A stretch of 24,656 nucleotides of DNA from 1-14-2-50-31-20 sp965370315 (GTDB lineage: Bacteria; Bacteroidota; Ignavibacteria; Ignavibacteriales; Melioribacteraceae), in NCBI GenBank assembly GCA_965370315.1, contig CBDUTO010000060.1, positions 1 through 24,656 on the forward strand. Direction: 5' to 3'. The notes under the pieces are model-generated. The model was not told the origin of the DNA, did not search any database, and worked only from the letters and a program-made list of their open reading frames with translations. Below, one piece after another: positions 15,554 to 23,736 of this stretch; within the stretch, counting starts at the first letter, position 1; the number at the start of each line of letters is the position of its first letter. The position numbers and the translations under genes are program-made.

Positions 15554-15647
15554 AACCTTCAAGGTTAGAAGTATCTTAATTTATAATGTTGCTTGAAATA
15601 TTGTAAATCACAAAAGTATTTTGGTGGATAACCTTGAAGGTTATCCA
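15554..15647. repeat. Two AACCTT-N-AAGGTT palindromes
   Basis: Copy 1 at 15554-15566 is AACCTT-C-AAGGTT. Copy 2 at 15625-15647 has 11-base perfect arms (TGGATAACCTT and AAGGTTATCCA) around a single G. The shared core suggests one repeat family of unequal decay. Either copy can fold alone, or the two can pair with each other across 58 bases. Confidence 0.8.
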
Positions 15648-15671
15648 TTATGAATGGGAATATCGAGGTCA

Positions 15672-15703
15672 TAAAAAAACCCCAATCATTTCTGAAAGGG
15701 GTT
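15672..15703 (-). terminator. Rho-independent terminator of rpmB
   Basis: On the minus strand AACCCC (15678-15683 on plus) pairs with GGGGTT (15698-15703), with an inner TCA/TGA pairing and a TTTC loop, followed by a run of seven T. It lies 29 bases after the rpmB stop and is a good intrinsic terminator. Confidence 0.88.
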
Positions 15704-15732
15704 ACAATTTCTAAGAAAAAATTTGTATAAAA

Positions 15733-15972
15733 CTAAGCAGCTTTAATTTTACCTTCTCTAACAAGTTTAGCTAAATTAGCAGTACCATTTTTAGAGATAG
15801 TTCTTAATGCTCTTGTTGTTAATTTAACAGTAACAAATCTATTTAATTCTTGAACCCAAATTTTCTTTTTCTGTAAATTAGGTAAAAATCTTCTCTTTGT
15901 CTTATTGTGAGCATGTGAAATACTACTTCCAGCTCTCGGTCCAACTCCTGTAACTTCACATTTCCTTGACAT
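15733..15972 (-). CDS. rpmB: 50S ribosomal protein L28
   Basis: The 79-residue basic protein of the large ribosomal subunit begins MSRKCEVTGVGPRAG, typical of bL28, followed by SHAHNKTKRRFLPNLQ and the VKLTTRALRTISKNG segment. I start it at the ATG ending at 15972 because GGAG lies six bases upstream and the family begins MSR. An in-frame TTG twelve bases earlier would place the Shine-Dalgarno inside the gene. It stands alone here, without the rpmG partner common in other bacteria, and has its own terminator. Only one Cys is present in the N-terminal part, so a Cys-type zinc site is not expected. Confidence 0.97.
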   Translation of the reverse strand: MSRKCEVTGVGPRAGSSISHAHNKTKRRFLPNLQKKKIWVQELNRFVTVKLTTRALRTISKNGTANLAKLVREGKIKAA

Positions 15973-16064
15973 ATCACACTCCAAATTTCAATCTATTTCT
16001 AATACGAACTCCAAATATAACAAAAATATTTATTAGTTGTTAAATGAATTAATATTTTTTTTGG

Positions 16065-16577
16065 CTATTCAGCAGGTGTAGCTGGAGTTAAAATCCTAGC
16101 ACCTAATTCTCTATCAAGCATATAAAGACCACTTTTACTATCTCCAATTAAGTTGAATTTTTGAACAATTTCATTTGCTGCAGCTTCTTCTTCAACTTGT
16201 TCATCAATATACCATTGTAAGAAAGTTTTAGTTGAATGATCTCTTTCAGCAATAGCTAAATCAGTAAGTTCATTAATGTTTTTTGTGATATACTCTTCAT
16301 GTCCAAGTGCATCTTCAAATGCAGATTTAGGAGTATCCCACTCAGATTGTGGTTTATCTAATTGCTCTAAAATTACTCTGCCACCAATTTTTTGAATAAA
16401 AGCAAAGAATTTCATCGAGTGGGCATGTTCCTCTTCTGCCTGCAATCTCATCCATTGTGCCATTCCGACGTAATTGTTGTTTTCGAAATATGATGCCATT
16501 GAAAGATAGAGATATGACGAAAAGAGTTCTCTATTGAGTTGTTGATTTAGGGCTTCTTCCATTTTTTTTGATATCAT
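16065..16577 (-). CDS. ftnA: Bacterial non-heme ferritin
   Basis: The 170-residue four-helix-bundle protein oxidises Fe(II) and stores iron in a 24-subunit shell. Ferroxidase ligands are visible: Glu17 (NRELFSSYLYLSM), Tyr24, Glu50 and His53 (AEEEHAHSMK, 48-56), Glu94/95 and Glu130 near QVEEEAA. The loop and C-terminal helix (LYMLDRELGAR) are normal for FtnA, and no heme-binding bacterioferritin Met at the usual place was needed for the call. The start ATG is preceded by GAGGT. A large palindrome 26-48 bases upstream of the start, in the region divergent from the GH18 gene, may be an operator or promoter element. The gene is alone, 92 bases upstream of rpmB on the same strand. Confidence 0.95.
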   Translation of the reverse strand: MISKKMEEALNQQLNRELFSSYLYLSMASYFENNNYVGMAQWMRLQAEEEHAHSMKFFAFIQKIGGRVILEQLDKPQSEWDTPKSAFEDALGHEEYITKNINELTDLAIAERDHSTKTFLQWYIDEQVEEEAAANEIVQKFNLIGDSKSGLYMLDRELGARILTPATPAE

Positions 16578-16602
16578 TTTTTACCTCATTATTTTTTAAT
16601 TA

Positions 16603-16625
16603 TTTAAGTAATTTAATTACTTAAA
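16603..16625. promoter_or_regulatory. Palindrome upstream of ferritin (operator candidate)
   Basis: TTTAAGTAAT and ATTACTTAAA form a perfect 10-base inverted repeat around TTA. It lies between the divergent ferritin and GH18 genes, nearer ferritin. It does not match a Fur box well. It may be a repressor site or simply an AT-rich hairpin. Confidence 0.45.
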
Positions 16626-16682
16626 ATATTGAATTTTAATGCCATTCTCAATTTACTAATTTGTTTTATTTAAGGATATGAA

Positions 16683-19130
16683 ATGCATAAATTATTTTAT
16701 TTGACAGCAATACTTTGCACTTTAACTTCACTCTTTGCGCAAGAATTTCAAGAACATTCAATTCATGAAGCGCATTATAAAGAGTTCAAAAATACGAAAA
16801 GTCAACTTAGTAAGTTTGCTACTGATGGAAGTGATATAATTCCATTGCAAGTAAATGAAGAAAAGGAATTATCAAAAATAGTATTTGGTTATATGCCCGA
16901 TTGGGAATACAACAAAGGAGCTCACGCGAATCAGCATTATGATTTGTTAACTCATATTGCAACTTTTGATTTTATGGTTTCAAGTAGTGGTAGTGTTGGC
17001 TTTCCCTCAAGTTGGCCTTGGACAGATGTAATTAACGCTGCTCATGCTGCTGGAACAAAAGTAATTATGACAGCAGTAAACTTTGATGAAGATGACATTA
17101 GAAATATAATTACGGATGAGACTGCCACACAAAAGTTCTTTTCTGATACAAAAAATATTATTCAAACTTATCAGCTAGATGGTGTTAATGTCGATTTTGA
17201 AGGACTTTATCATGAAGATAAAGGAAGCAAGATTAATAATTTTATGGCGGAGCTAACTTCCTTTATCCATACAGAATTACCGGGCAAAGAAGTATCATTT
17301 GCAGGGCCAGCAGTTAATTGGAGTAACCGCTGGGATTTAGATGGCTTAGTTCAAAGTTGTGACCATGTGTTTATTATGGGGTATTCATGGTGGGGGAGTT
17401 GGAGTTCTACTGCTGGACCGAATGCACCACTCACTGGCTTTACGCATGATATCACTTCTTCAGTTACAGTAGATTATGGAGACCCAGTTTCAAAATATCC
17501 TGAAAAAATAATACTCGGTGTTCCTTACTACGGACATGAGTGGAAAACTGAAACTGGGAATGCATATTCAAATATTGTTGAAGATGGGTATGAAGGTTCT
17601 ACACGTTTCTATAATGATATTGAGAATTCTGATATATATGGATTGCTTTGGGATAATGTTTCTCAAACTTCTTGGTTCAGATGGCAAGAGGGTTCGCAGT
17701 GGAATCAAACTTGGTTCGATGATGTAAACTCACTTGATAAAAAATATGATTTAGCAAAAACACATAATCTGGGTGGAGTTGGAATGTGGGCTCTGGGTTA
17801 TGATGGTGACAAACAAGATTTATGGAATTTAATTAATTATAAATTTGGTCCTGGTTCACTTCCAATTCCAAATAAGCCAAAGTCATTCAGAGTAATACAG
17901 CATGTTGCAGGCACTATTATACTTGGATTTGAGTTTGTAGATTATGCTGAGAAATATGCTGTCTATCTTAGCACGGATGGATTAAATTTTGAAAAAATTA
18001 CTGAATCAACTTCCAATTCAATTTCAATTACAAATCTTGACGCAGATTCTGTTTATTATTTCAAAGTTAATGCAATTAACTCATCAGGTACTTCAGCACA
18101 AACAGAAGTTCTTGGAGCAATTCCAGGTCCCCACAATTCAGATATATTAATTGTAAATGGATTTGATAGAACAGGAAATACCAATAACACATTTGATTAC
18201 ATACGAATGTATGGTTATCCTTTAACAAATCTTCATCGGAATTTCTCATCAACAAGTAATGAAGCAGTATATAAAGGGTTGATTAGTTTAGAAGATTATA
18301 GTTTTGTCTTTTGGATACTCATGGATGAAAGTACAACTGATGAAACTTTCAACTCAATTGAACAGGACAAAGTAATGCAATATCTTGATAATGTCGGAGT
18401 TCTATTTGTATCTGGTTCCGAGATTGGTTGGGATTTGGTTGAAAAAGGTTCAGATTCCGATAAGGGATTTTATAAGAATTATCTAAAAGCTAATTATATA
18501 TCGGATGCTCCAAACAATGAACAAGGAACATACTATTCTTCCCTAGACATTAGTGGAGAGGAATATCATTTTGACAATGGAACTAATGGTACAATTGATG
18601 TCGATTGGCCTGATGCAATTGAAGCAGTTGATTTTGCTGAAAATATTTTCACATATAAAAATGCATCAACATCATATGGTTATGCTGGTATTAGATTTAA
18701 AGATTATCACACTTCTGGTGGAGTTGTCTATTTAGCATTTCCAATAGAATCTGTTTATGATGATGAAGAAAGGTTAAAGTTGATTGAACTAATACTCAGT
18801 GGATTTTTAGTTGCTGACTCAGTCGATGATGAAATTATAAACCCAAATGAATTTGTACTTCATCAAAATTATCCAAATCCGTTTAATCCTAGTACCACAA
18901 TTAAGTATCAAATACCTTTCGTCGAGACGTTGCGCGCAACGTCGCCCCATGTTACACTAAAAAAATTTGAGATATTTGGTAGGGGGGTGGCAACACTTAT
19001 TAATAAAGAACAGAGTTCAGGTAATTATGAAGTTCAGTTTGATGCAAGTGAATTAACTTCTGGAACATATTTATACAGAATTACTATTGGAGAATTCTCT
19101 GATTCCAAAAAAATGATTTTACTTAGGTAG
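16683..19130 (+). CDS. Secreted GH18 glycoside hydrolase with FN3, GATase-like and T9SS sorting domains
   Basis: The 815-residue protein has a signal peptide (about 1-19, ending LFAQ). Residues 65-390 form a GH18 barrel: FGYMPDW opening, the catalytic DGVNVDFEG (166-174, acid Glu173), MGYSWWGSW (232-240) and GVPYYGHEW (279-287). GH18 enzymes cleave beta-1,4-linked N-acetylglucosamine polymers such as chitin, or related glycans. About 397-480 is a fibronectin type III module. About 486-710 resembles a GATase-like domain seen in Bacteroidetes cell-wall proteins (ILIVNGFDR and VGVLFVSGSE). The T9SS tail is at 724-815. Within the tail, residues 746-760 are an insertion encoded by a palindromic repeat at 18926-18943, and the usual GREVATL is GRGVATL. 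AAGGA precedes the ATG. Substrate is inferred from family only. Confidence 0.9.
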   Translation: MHKLFYLTAILCTLTSLFAQEFQEHSIHEAHYKEFKNTKSQLSKFATDGSDIIPLQVNEEKELSKIVFGYMPDWEYNKGAHANQHYDLLTHIATFDFMVSSSGSVGFPSSWPWTDVINAAHAAGTKVIMTAVNFDEDDIRNIITDETATQKFFSDTKNIIQTYQLDGVNVDFEGLYHEDKGSKINNFMAELTSFIHTELPGKEVSFAGPAVNWSNRWDLDGLVQSCDHVFIMGYSWWGSWSSTAGPNAPLTGFTHDITSSVTVDYGDPVSKYPEKIILGVPYYGHEWKTETGNAYSNIVEDGYEGSTRFYNDIENSDIYGLLWDNVSQTSWFRWQEGSQWNQTWFDDVNSLDKKYDLAKTHNLGGVGMWALGYDGDKQDLWNLINYKFGPGSLPIPNKPKSFRVIQHVAGTIILGFEFVDYAEKYAVYLSTDGLNFEKITESTSNSISITNLDADSVYYFKVNAINSSGTSAQTEVLGAIPGPHNSDILIVNGFDRTGNTNNTFDYIRMYGYPLTNLHRNFSSTSNEAVYKGLISLEDYSFVFWILMDESTTDETFNSIEQDKVMQYLDNVGVLFVSGSEIGWDLVEKGSDSDKGFYKNYLKANYISDAPNNEQGTYYSSLDISGEEYHFDNGTNGTIDVDWPDAIEAVDFAENIFTYKNASTSYGYAGIRFKDYHTSGGVVYLAFPIESVYDDEERLKLIELILSGFLVADSVDDEIINPNEFVLHQNYPNPFNPSTTIKYQIPFVETLRATSPHVTLKKFEIFGRGVATLINKEQSSGNYEVQFDASELTSGTYLYRITIGEFSDSKKMILLR
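18926..18943. repeat. GC-rich 18-bp perfect palindrome inside the T9SS tail coding region
   Basis: GACGTTGCG followed by CGCAACGTC is a perfect palindrome and the most GC-rich spot in the gene. It lies in frame between the conserved KYQIP strand and the EIFGR strand and adds about 14 residues compared with the tail at 23437-23712. It resembles short mobile palindromic repeats usually found between genes. Confidence 0.85.
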
Positions 19131-19136
19131 TAACAT

Positions 19137-19168
19137 TTGTAGTGGTAAATAAAAATTTACCACTACAA
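19137..19168. terminator. Hairpin terminator between convergent GH18 and hydrolase genes
   Basis: TTGTAGTGGTAAAT (19137-19150) and ATTTACCACTACAA (19155-19168) form a perfect 14-base stem with an AAAA loop. It fills the 45-base gap between two gene ends. The T tracts after the stem are poor, so termination strength is uncertain; it may also be a palindromic repeat. Confidence 0.75.
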
Positions 19169-19175
19169 GAAACTT

Positions 19176-20273
19176 TTAATCCAATCCTAAAGAAATCATT
19201 GCATTGGTGTGAACTTTTCTTCTAGTTCCATTTACGTGCGCTGTATCATCTGGATAAACTCTATTTGTAAGGAATACAAAATAAACTTTATTAACTGGAT
19301 CAATCCAAATTGAAGTTCCCGTATATCCTAAATGCCCAAAAGTTTTTTTCGAAGTATAAAGACCTGAAAGCGAATTCTCTCCTGCCGCACCTTTTGTATC
19401 AAATCCAATTGCTCTATCGCTTTGGGGTGAATATTGCTTTGAGAAATTTGTGATTACCTCTTCACTCAAATATCTTTTTCCTTTGTAGGTCCCTTTATTT
19501 AATAGTATTTGGCATAGTTTAGATAAATCCTCTATTGTAGAATAGAGACCAGCATTACCACTTAAACCTTCTAGCCCACGTGCTAATGGATCATGAACAA
19601 CTCCTTGAAGTTCCTTTGATGTAGGAATGCATAACTTTTTCATTTCGTCATTAGGTGTAAAGAATGTTCTTTCCATTTCTAATGGAGTTGTGAAGTTCTC
19701 AGCATAAAACTTATACATTGGTTCATTAATTATCGATTCAACTACCATCATTGTAGTTACAAGATTTAAGCAACTATACTTTGTTTTAAGCCCAGTCTCA
19801 TAGCTTAAATTTAGTGACTTAATTGTATCTACAATATGTGTTCTACATTCATTTTCTTGTGGAGTGTAGTATGGTTGTAGTCCACTTTCATGAATTAGTA
19901 AATCGACAACTCTGACATTCTCCTTTCCATTAGCTGCAAATTCTGGAAGATAGTAAGCGACTGGTTTATTGATATCAAGTTTTTTTTCATCCACTAATTT
20001 CATAACACAAAATGTGGTTCCAAAAGCTTTCGTTACAGATGCCAAATCAAAAATTGTATTATTTTCAACTTTAGGAGAGGAAGTTTCATAAGTGAAATTG
20101 CCATAAGCATTTTTGTATATGAGACCTTCTTCATTTCCAACAAGAAAAGTTCCGCCAGGAAATACCGAGTCTTGTATTGAAGTGTTAATTGCTTCATCAA
20201 CAAGAGAGAAGTCTTGACTTTGAAGTGTTGTGTAAAATGAGATGAACAAAATAGTAATAAGAAGTTTTTTCAT
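19176..20273 (-). CDS. Exported serine hydrolase, beta-lactamase/penicillin-binding family (class C fold)
   Basis: The 365-residue product has a signal peptide (MKKLLITILFISFYTTLQSQ). Fold motifs are ASVTKAF with nucleophile Ser79 and Lys82, Tyr166 in YSCLN (the usual Y-x-N is Y-S-C here), the HDPLARGLEGLSGNAGLYST block typical of the family, and HLGYTG with His314 in place of KTG. Such proteins act as D-aminopeptidases, esterases or muropeptide-processing enzymes as often as true beta-lactamases, so substrate cannot be assigned. I prefer the ATG ending at 20273, which gives a clean signal peptide; an ATG at 20294 would add seven residues and has no ribosome site. The gene lies between the GH18 gene and the amidase operon, which fits a role in cell-wall fragment processing (inference). 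Confidence 0.83.
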   Translation of the reverse strand: MKKLLITILFISFYTTLQSQDFSLVDEAINTSIQDSVFPGGTFLVGNEEGLIYKNAYGNFTYETSSPKVENNTIFDLASVTKAFGTTFCVMKLVDEKKLDINKPVAYYLPEFAANGKENVRVVDLLIHESGLQPYYTPQENECRTHIVDTIKSLNLSYETGLKTKYSCLNLVTTMMVVESIINEPMYKFYAENFTTPLEMERTFFTPNDEMKKLCIPTSKELQGVVHDPLARGLEGLSGNAGLYSTIEDLSKLCQILLNKGTYKGKRYLSEEVITNFSKQYSPQSDRAIGFDTKGAAGENSLSGLYTSKKTFGHLGYTGTSIWIDPVNKVYFVFLTNRVYPDDTAHVNGTRRKVHTNAMISLGLD

Positions 20274-20372
20274 GATAATTGCCAAATAGTGCATAAATAT
20301 TTCAGTTTTAATTATAAATCTAATAACCTATATTAGAGCTATTAAAATAAAGAATATTTATTGAGGAAGAAA

Positions 20373-21296
20373 ATGAAAAAATCATTTTTATTTATAATGT
20401 TATTCCTTGTCGGAATAACTATTGCACAAGAAGTCACAGTCGTTTCTATCAATCCAATCACTAGTTTAGAACAAGGTGAATTCTATTATCCAAAGGGCAA
20501 TATTGATGATTCTAAGATTATATTTTCAAGCGAATCACATAAAGGGTTATGGCTGATGGATAACAATAATGGAAGTATTGAAAAATTAAATGATTATTAC
20601 TCTGCCGGATTTGAGCCAATGTTTACCGAGAATGATGAAATTATTCACAGAAAAGATAATTTTAATAATAATAGAAGATTCATTTCAATCTATGAGTACA
20701 GTACTATTGAAAAGAGGGAAAGAGTAATAAAAGAAGAACTTAGAGACATTGCTCAAATTAAAGTTGTAAATGGAAGCGAAATAAATTATTCAAGAAATCA
20801 AGAATTATTAGAAATTAAAAATAATACTAAACTTGCCAAAACAGCATCAAATAGTTTTCCAACTGTTATGATTGAAAATTCTGATTTGGTGCTATATAGA
20901 AATGGTGAAAGAATAGTACTTAATCCTCAAGGAGATGGTAATTATCTCTGGGCAAATGTTTCACCAGATGGAAGCAAATTACTCTTCACATTCGCGGGAC
21001 AAGGTAGTTTTGTAACAGATTTAAACGGTGAGGTAATTGGAAAATTCACGGATGCACATTATCCACAATGGTCAAATAATGGTGAGTGGATTCTTTATAT
21101 GAAAGACTATGACGATGGAGAACAAGTAATTGAGTCAGATTTATTTGTAGCAACATTTGATGGAAGGAACGAATATAAAATTACAGAAACTTCTAAAGTA
21201 CATGAAATGTATCCAGTTTGGTCAAAATCAGAAAGTGCAGTTTACTGCAATTCTACTGAAGGAATTATTTATAAAATTGAATTAAAGTTTAATTAG
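20373..21296 (+). CDS. Secreted PD40/TolB-like beta-propeller protein
   Basis: The 307-residue product has a signal peptide (about 1-18, ending TIAQ). Repeats of the PD40 type, as in TolB and DPP-IV-like propellers, can be seen: IIFSSESHKGLWLMD, VSPDGSKLLFTFAG, PQWSNNGEWILYMKD and PVWSKSESAVYCN, spaced about 45 residues apart with the typical S-P-D-G or S-N-N-G turns. No catalytic domain is present, so it is more likely a binding or scaffold protein. The ATG at 20373 is chosen because GAGGAAG (20363-20369) is its ribosome site; the in-frame TTG at 20361 would precede it. It is followed by the amidase gene after only 10 bases, so the two are very likely cotranscribed and may act together on the cell envelope. 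Confidence 0.78.
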   Translation: MKKSFLFIMLFLVGITIAQEVTVVSINPITSLEQGEFYYPKGNIDDSKIIFSSESHKGLWLMDNNNGSIEKLNDYYSAGFEPMFTENDEIIHRKDNFNNNRRFISIYEYSTIEKRERVIKEELRDIAQIKVVNGSEINYSRNQELLEIKNNTKLAKTASNSFPTVMIENSDLVLYRNGERIVLNPQGDGNYLWANVSPDGSKLLFTFAGQGSFVTDLNGEVIGKFTDAHYPQWSNNGEWILYMKDYDDGEQVIESDLFVATFDGRNEYKITETSKVHEMYPVWSKSESAVYCNSTEGIIYKIELKFN

Positions 21297-21306
21297 GAAT
21301 ATTAAA

Positions 21307-23715
21307 ATGAAAGTAAATAGATTATTAATCCCAATACTATTATTAGCAACTTTAACATTTGGACAATCACTTAGTGGACTTAAAATTTGTATTGATCCCG
21401 GCCATGGCGGACACAGTTCTAATGATAGACCACCAGTAACTGGTTCTACCTTTTGGGAATCGGATGGTAATTGGTATAAATCTCAACATGCAGCAGAAAT
21501 TTTAACTTCTCTTGGAGCTACAGTTTTTGTTACCCGTAGTGGGAATACAGATTCCGACGATCCTGCTTTATCTGTGCGTTCTGCTATCGCGAACACTAAT
21601 AATGTCGATCTATTTCACTCTATTCATTCTAACGCAACTGGTACTTCAAATAGAGTGAATTTTGCTTTAATGTTATATCGTGGATATGATGATGCACCTG
21701 TGTTCCCAGAATCGAAATCTTATGCAATTAAAGCTTATAGAAATTTTGAAAAAGTTAATCATCTTCAAGACAAAAGTTGGGATGTTGTTCGCGGTGATTG
21801 GAGTTTCTATCCGAGTTGGGGTACATCCGGATTAGGTGTGTTGCGAAATTTAACAATGCCAGGAATATTATCTGAAGGCTCATTTCATGATTATGTTCCA
21901 GAAGCTAGAAGACTTAAAAATAGTGGTTACTTAAGGCACGAAGCCTGGGCGATTGCTCGTTCTATGTTAGAACACTTTGGCGGGGGAACACTTCAAAATG
22001 GAAATGTTGCTGGAATTGTTCGAGATCCATATGAATCTATTTCTTCAAGCTATCAGCCAATTGCTGAATTAGGCGATAGTAAAAAAGCATTAAACCATGT
22101 TAAGGCAACTTTACAACCTGGTAACTTTGTCTACAATGGTGATGATGAAAACAATGGTTGTTATTTCTTTGATAACATTACTCCAGGTAGCTATACCTTA
22201 TATCTTGAAGCAGAAGATTATGCAAATGATTCTGCATCAATTACTGTAACAGCAAATCACTCTACATTTGTTAATATGAGTTTGCCATTAGTCCCAAATG
22301 AAAATAATCCTACTGTTGTTGAGAGTACACCAGCAAATAATACAACTGGATTTAGTAATGCTGCTAATATTGAAGTTCAATTTGATATTCAGATGGAGGC
22401 TACTGTTACTGAAAACGCATTTTCCATTACACCTAATGTTGCTGGAACTTTTGATTGGGAGAATAACCAGAAACGGTTGATATTTAATCCAACTGGAAAT
22501 CTGACTGCTGGCGAAAGTTATACTGTTAATATTGCAAATAGTGCTGAAACTGTATTTGGCAAAAATTTACTCTTTGGATATGATATTCAGTTCTCAACTC
22601 GTTCTAAATTAAATCTAATCTCTACATACCCAACTGATGGTGAAACTTCAATTAGTCAATCTGTTCAAGTTAAACTGCTATTTGACCAAGCTATTAAAAA
22701 TACAACACTTTCTGGAAACATTAGTTTTGAAGATTCGGATGGAAATTTTATAAGTCTTGCTGTTGATCAAAACGCCTATGCACAAGGTTATATCTCATTT
22801 GTTCCATCTTCTCGTTTGGTTAATGGTGCAAGTTATACAGTAATACTTGGAGAAGGTATTGGTGACGTAGAAGGAGTTACTTTTCAAGAGAATATTGAAA
22901 TTACATTTGTAGTTGAAAATGAAGTTTACACAGAAGGATATCTAGTAGACGATTTTGAAACTATTGGGAATTGGAACTCACCTCTCGAAAATGGTTCCTC
23001 TATTGGACTTGAAGCAACTTCAAGTTTTGATATTAGTATGAATAAAAAATATAGTGGCTTCTCTTCTGGCAAACTAAATTATTCATTTTCACAACCTGAT
23101 GGATATTATAAAATAAGTAGAGTTAATCCAGTAGATGTTGGAAGTGAAGAGAGTGAATTTGGTCTTTGGATTTGGGGTGACCTAAGTTTTAATGTAATTG
23201 AGTATTGGTTTACTGATTCAGAATCAAATTTGCTTTTAGTAGAAGTTGATACACTTGATTTTACAGGTTGGAAAATGAAATCAATTAAATTAACTGATGT
23301 AGCAAGTGGTGATTTAAAGTTTGAAGGTTTTGGTATTAAACATAATGTATCTGCAGATTCAATTGGTTATATCTATATTGATGATGCACAATATGATTTT
23401 ACTACTCCAGTGGAAAGTGTTACTTCTGAATTCCCAACAGAATACTCGTTGTCTCAGAATTATCCAAATCCGTTTAACCCAAGTACTACGATAAAGTACC
23501 AGATACCGTCAAACGTGAATGGTGAAATGTCAAATACGAAACTTATTGTGTTCGATATTCTAGGTAGGGAAGTAGCAACACTTGTAAACACAAACCAAAA
23601 AGCTGGAAATTATGAAGTTCAATTTGATGCGAGTCATCTAACTTCTGGAATTTATTTCTATAAAATAAACTCTGGCAATTTTGTAGCAACAAAGAAATTA
23701 TTGCTTCTAAAGTAG
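21307..23715 (+). CDS. T9SS-exported N-acetylmuramoyl-L-alanine amidase with Ig-like modules
   Basis: The 802-residue protein has a signal peptide (about 1-20, ending FGQ). Residues 24-225 are an Amidase_3 zinc domain that cuts the amide bond between muramic acid and L-Ala in peptidoglycan: CIDPGHGG (His33), a Glu at 51, HSIHSNATG (His107 likely zinc ligand) and SEGSF (catalytic Glu190). Then comes a carboxypeptidase-regulatory-like beta sandwich (about 233-328), two SbsA/Big_5 Ig-like repeats (about 333-430 and 437-535, each opening with P-T-V/S-T-P), a jelly-roll-like region (about 545-697) and a T9SS tail (711-802, QNYPNPFNPSTTIKYQIP, GREVATLV, KLLLLK). It forms an operon with the upstream PD40 gene. 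Amidases of this type normally act during division in the periplasm; the T9SS tail points to surface or extracellular use instead. Confidence 0.92.
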   Translation: MKVNRLLIPILLLATLTFGQSLSGLKICIDPGHGGHSSNDRPPVTGSTFWESDGNWYKSQHAAEILTSLGATVFVTRSGNTDSDDPALSVRSAIANTNNVDLFHSIHSNATGTSNRVNFALMLYRGYDDAPVFPESKSYAIKAYRNFEKVNHLQDKSWDVVRGDWSFYPSWGTSGLGVLRNLTMPGILSEGSFHDYVPEARRLKNSGYLRHEAWAIARSMLEHFGGGTLQNGNVAGIVRDPYESISSSYQPIAELGDSKKALNHVKATLQPGNFVYNGDDENNGCYFFDNITPGSYTLYLEAEDYANDSASITVTANHSTFVNMSLPLVPNENNPTVVESTPANNTTGFSNAANIEVQFDIQMEATVTENAFSITPNVAGTFDWENNQKRLIFNPTGNLTAGESYTVNIANSAETVFGKNLLFGYDIQFSTRSKLNLISTYPTDGETSISQSVQVKLLFDQAIKNTTLSGNISFEDSDGNFISLAVDQNAYAQGYISFVPSSRLVNGASYTVILGEGIGDVEGVTFQENIEITFVVENEVYTEGYLVDDFETIGNWNSPLENGSSIGLEATSSFDISMNKKYSGFSSGKLNYSFSQPDGYYKISRVNPVDVGSEESEFGLWIWGDLSFNVIEYWFTDSESNLLLVEVDTLDFTGWKMKSIKLTDVASGDLKFEGFGIKHNVSADSIGYIYIDDAQYDFTTPVESVTSEFPTEYSLSQNYPNPFNPSTTIKYQIPSNVNGEMSNTKLIVFDILGREVATLVNTNQKAGNYEVQFDASHLTSGIYFYKINSGNFVATKKLLLLK

Positions 23716-23736
23716 TTTTTCATAGAGATGATGCGG

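Larger units (their letters stand above)
15427..15732. other. Repeat-rich intergenic region
   Basis: This 306-base gap has no convincing gene. It contains the upstream region of the small membrane protein, the AACCTT palindromes at 15554-15647 and the rpmB terminator at 15672-15703. The stretch 15427-15550 is AT-rich without visible structure. Confidence 0.6.

Noticed and set aside
15972..15984. TTG start of rpmB four codons upstream
   Set aside because: The Shine-Dalgarno would lie within the gene, and L28 proteins start at MSR.
19176..20273. Antibiotic-resistance beta-lactamase
   Set aside because: S-x-x-K and the fold are present, but Y-S-C replaces Y-x-N and HLG replaces KTG, and the genomic context points to housekeeping or cell-wall hydrolase use.
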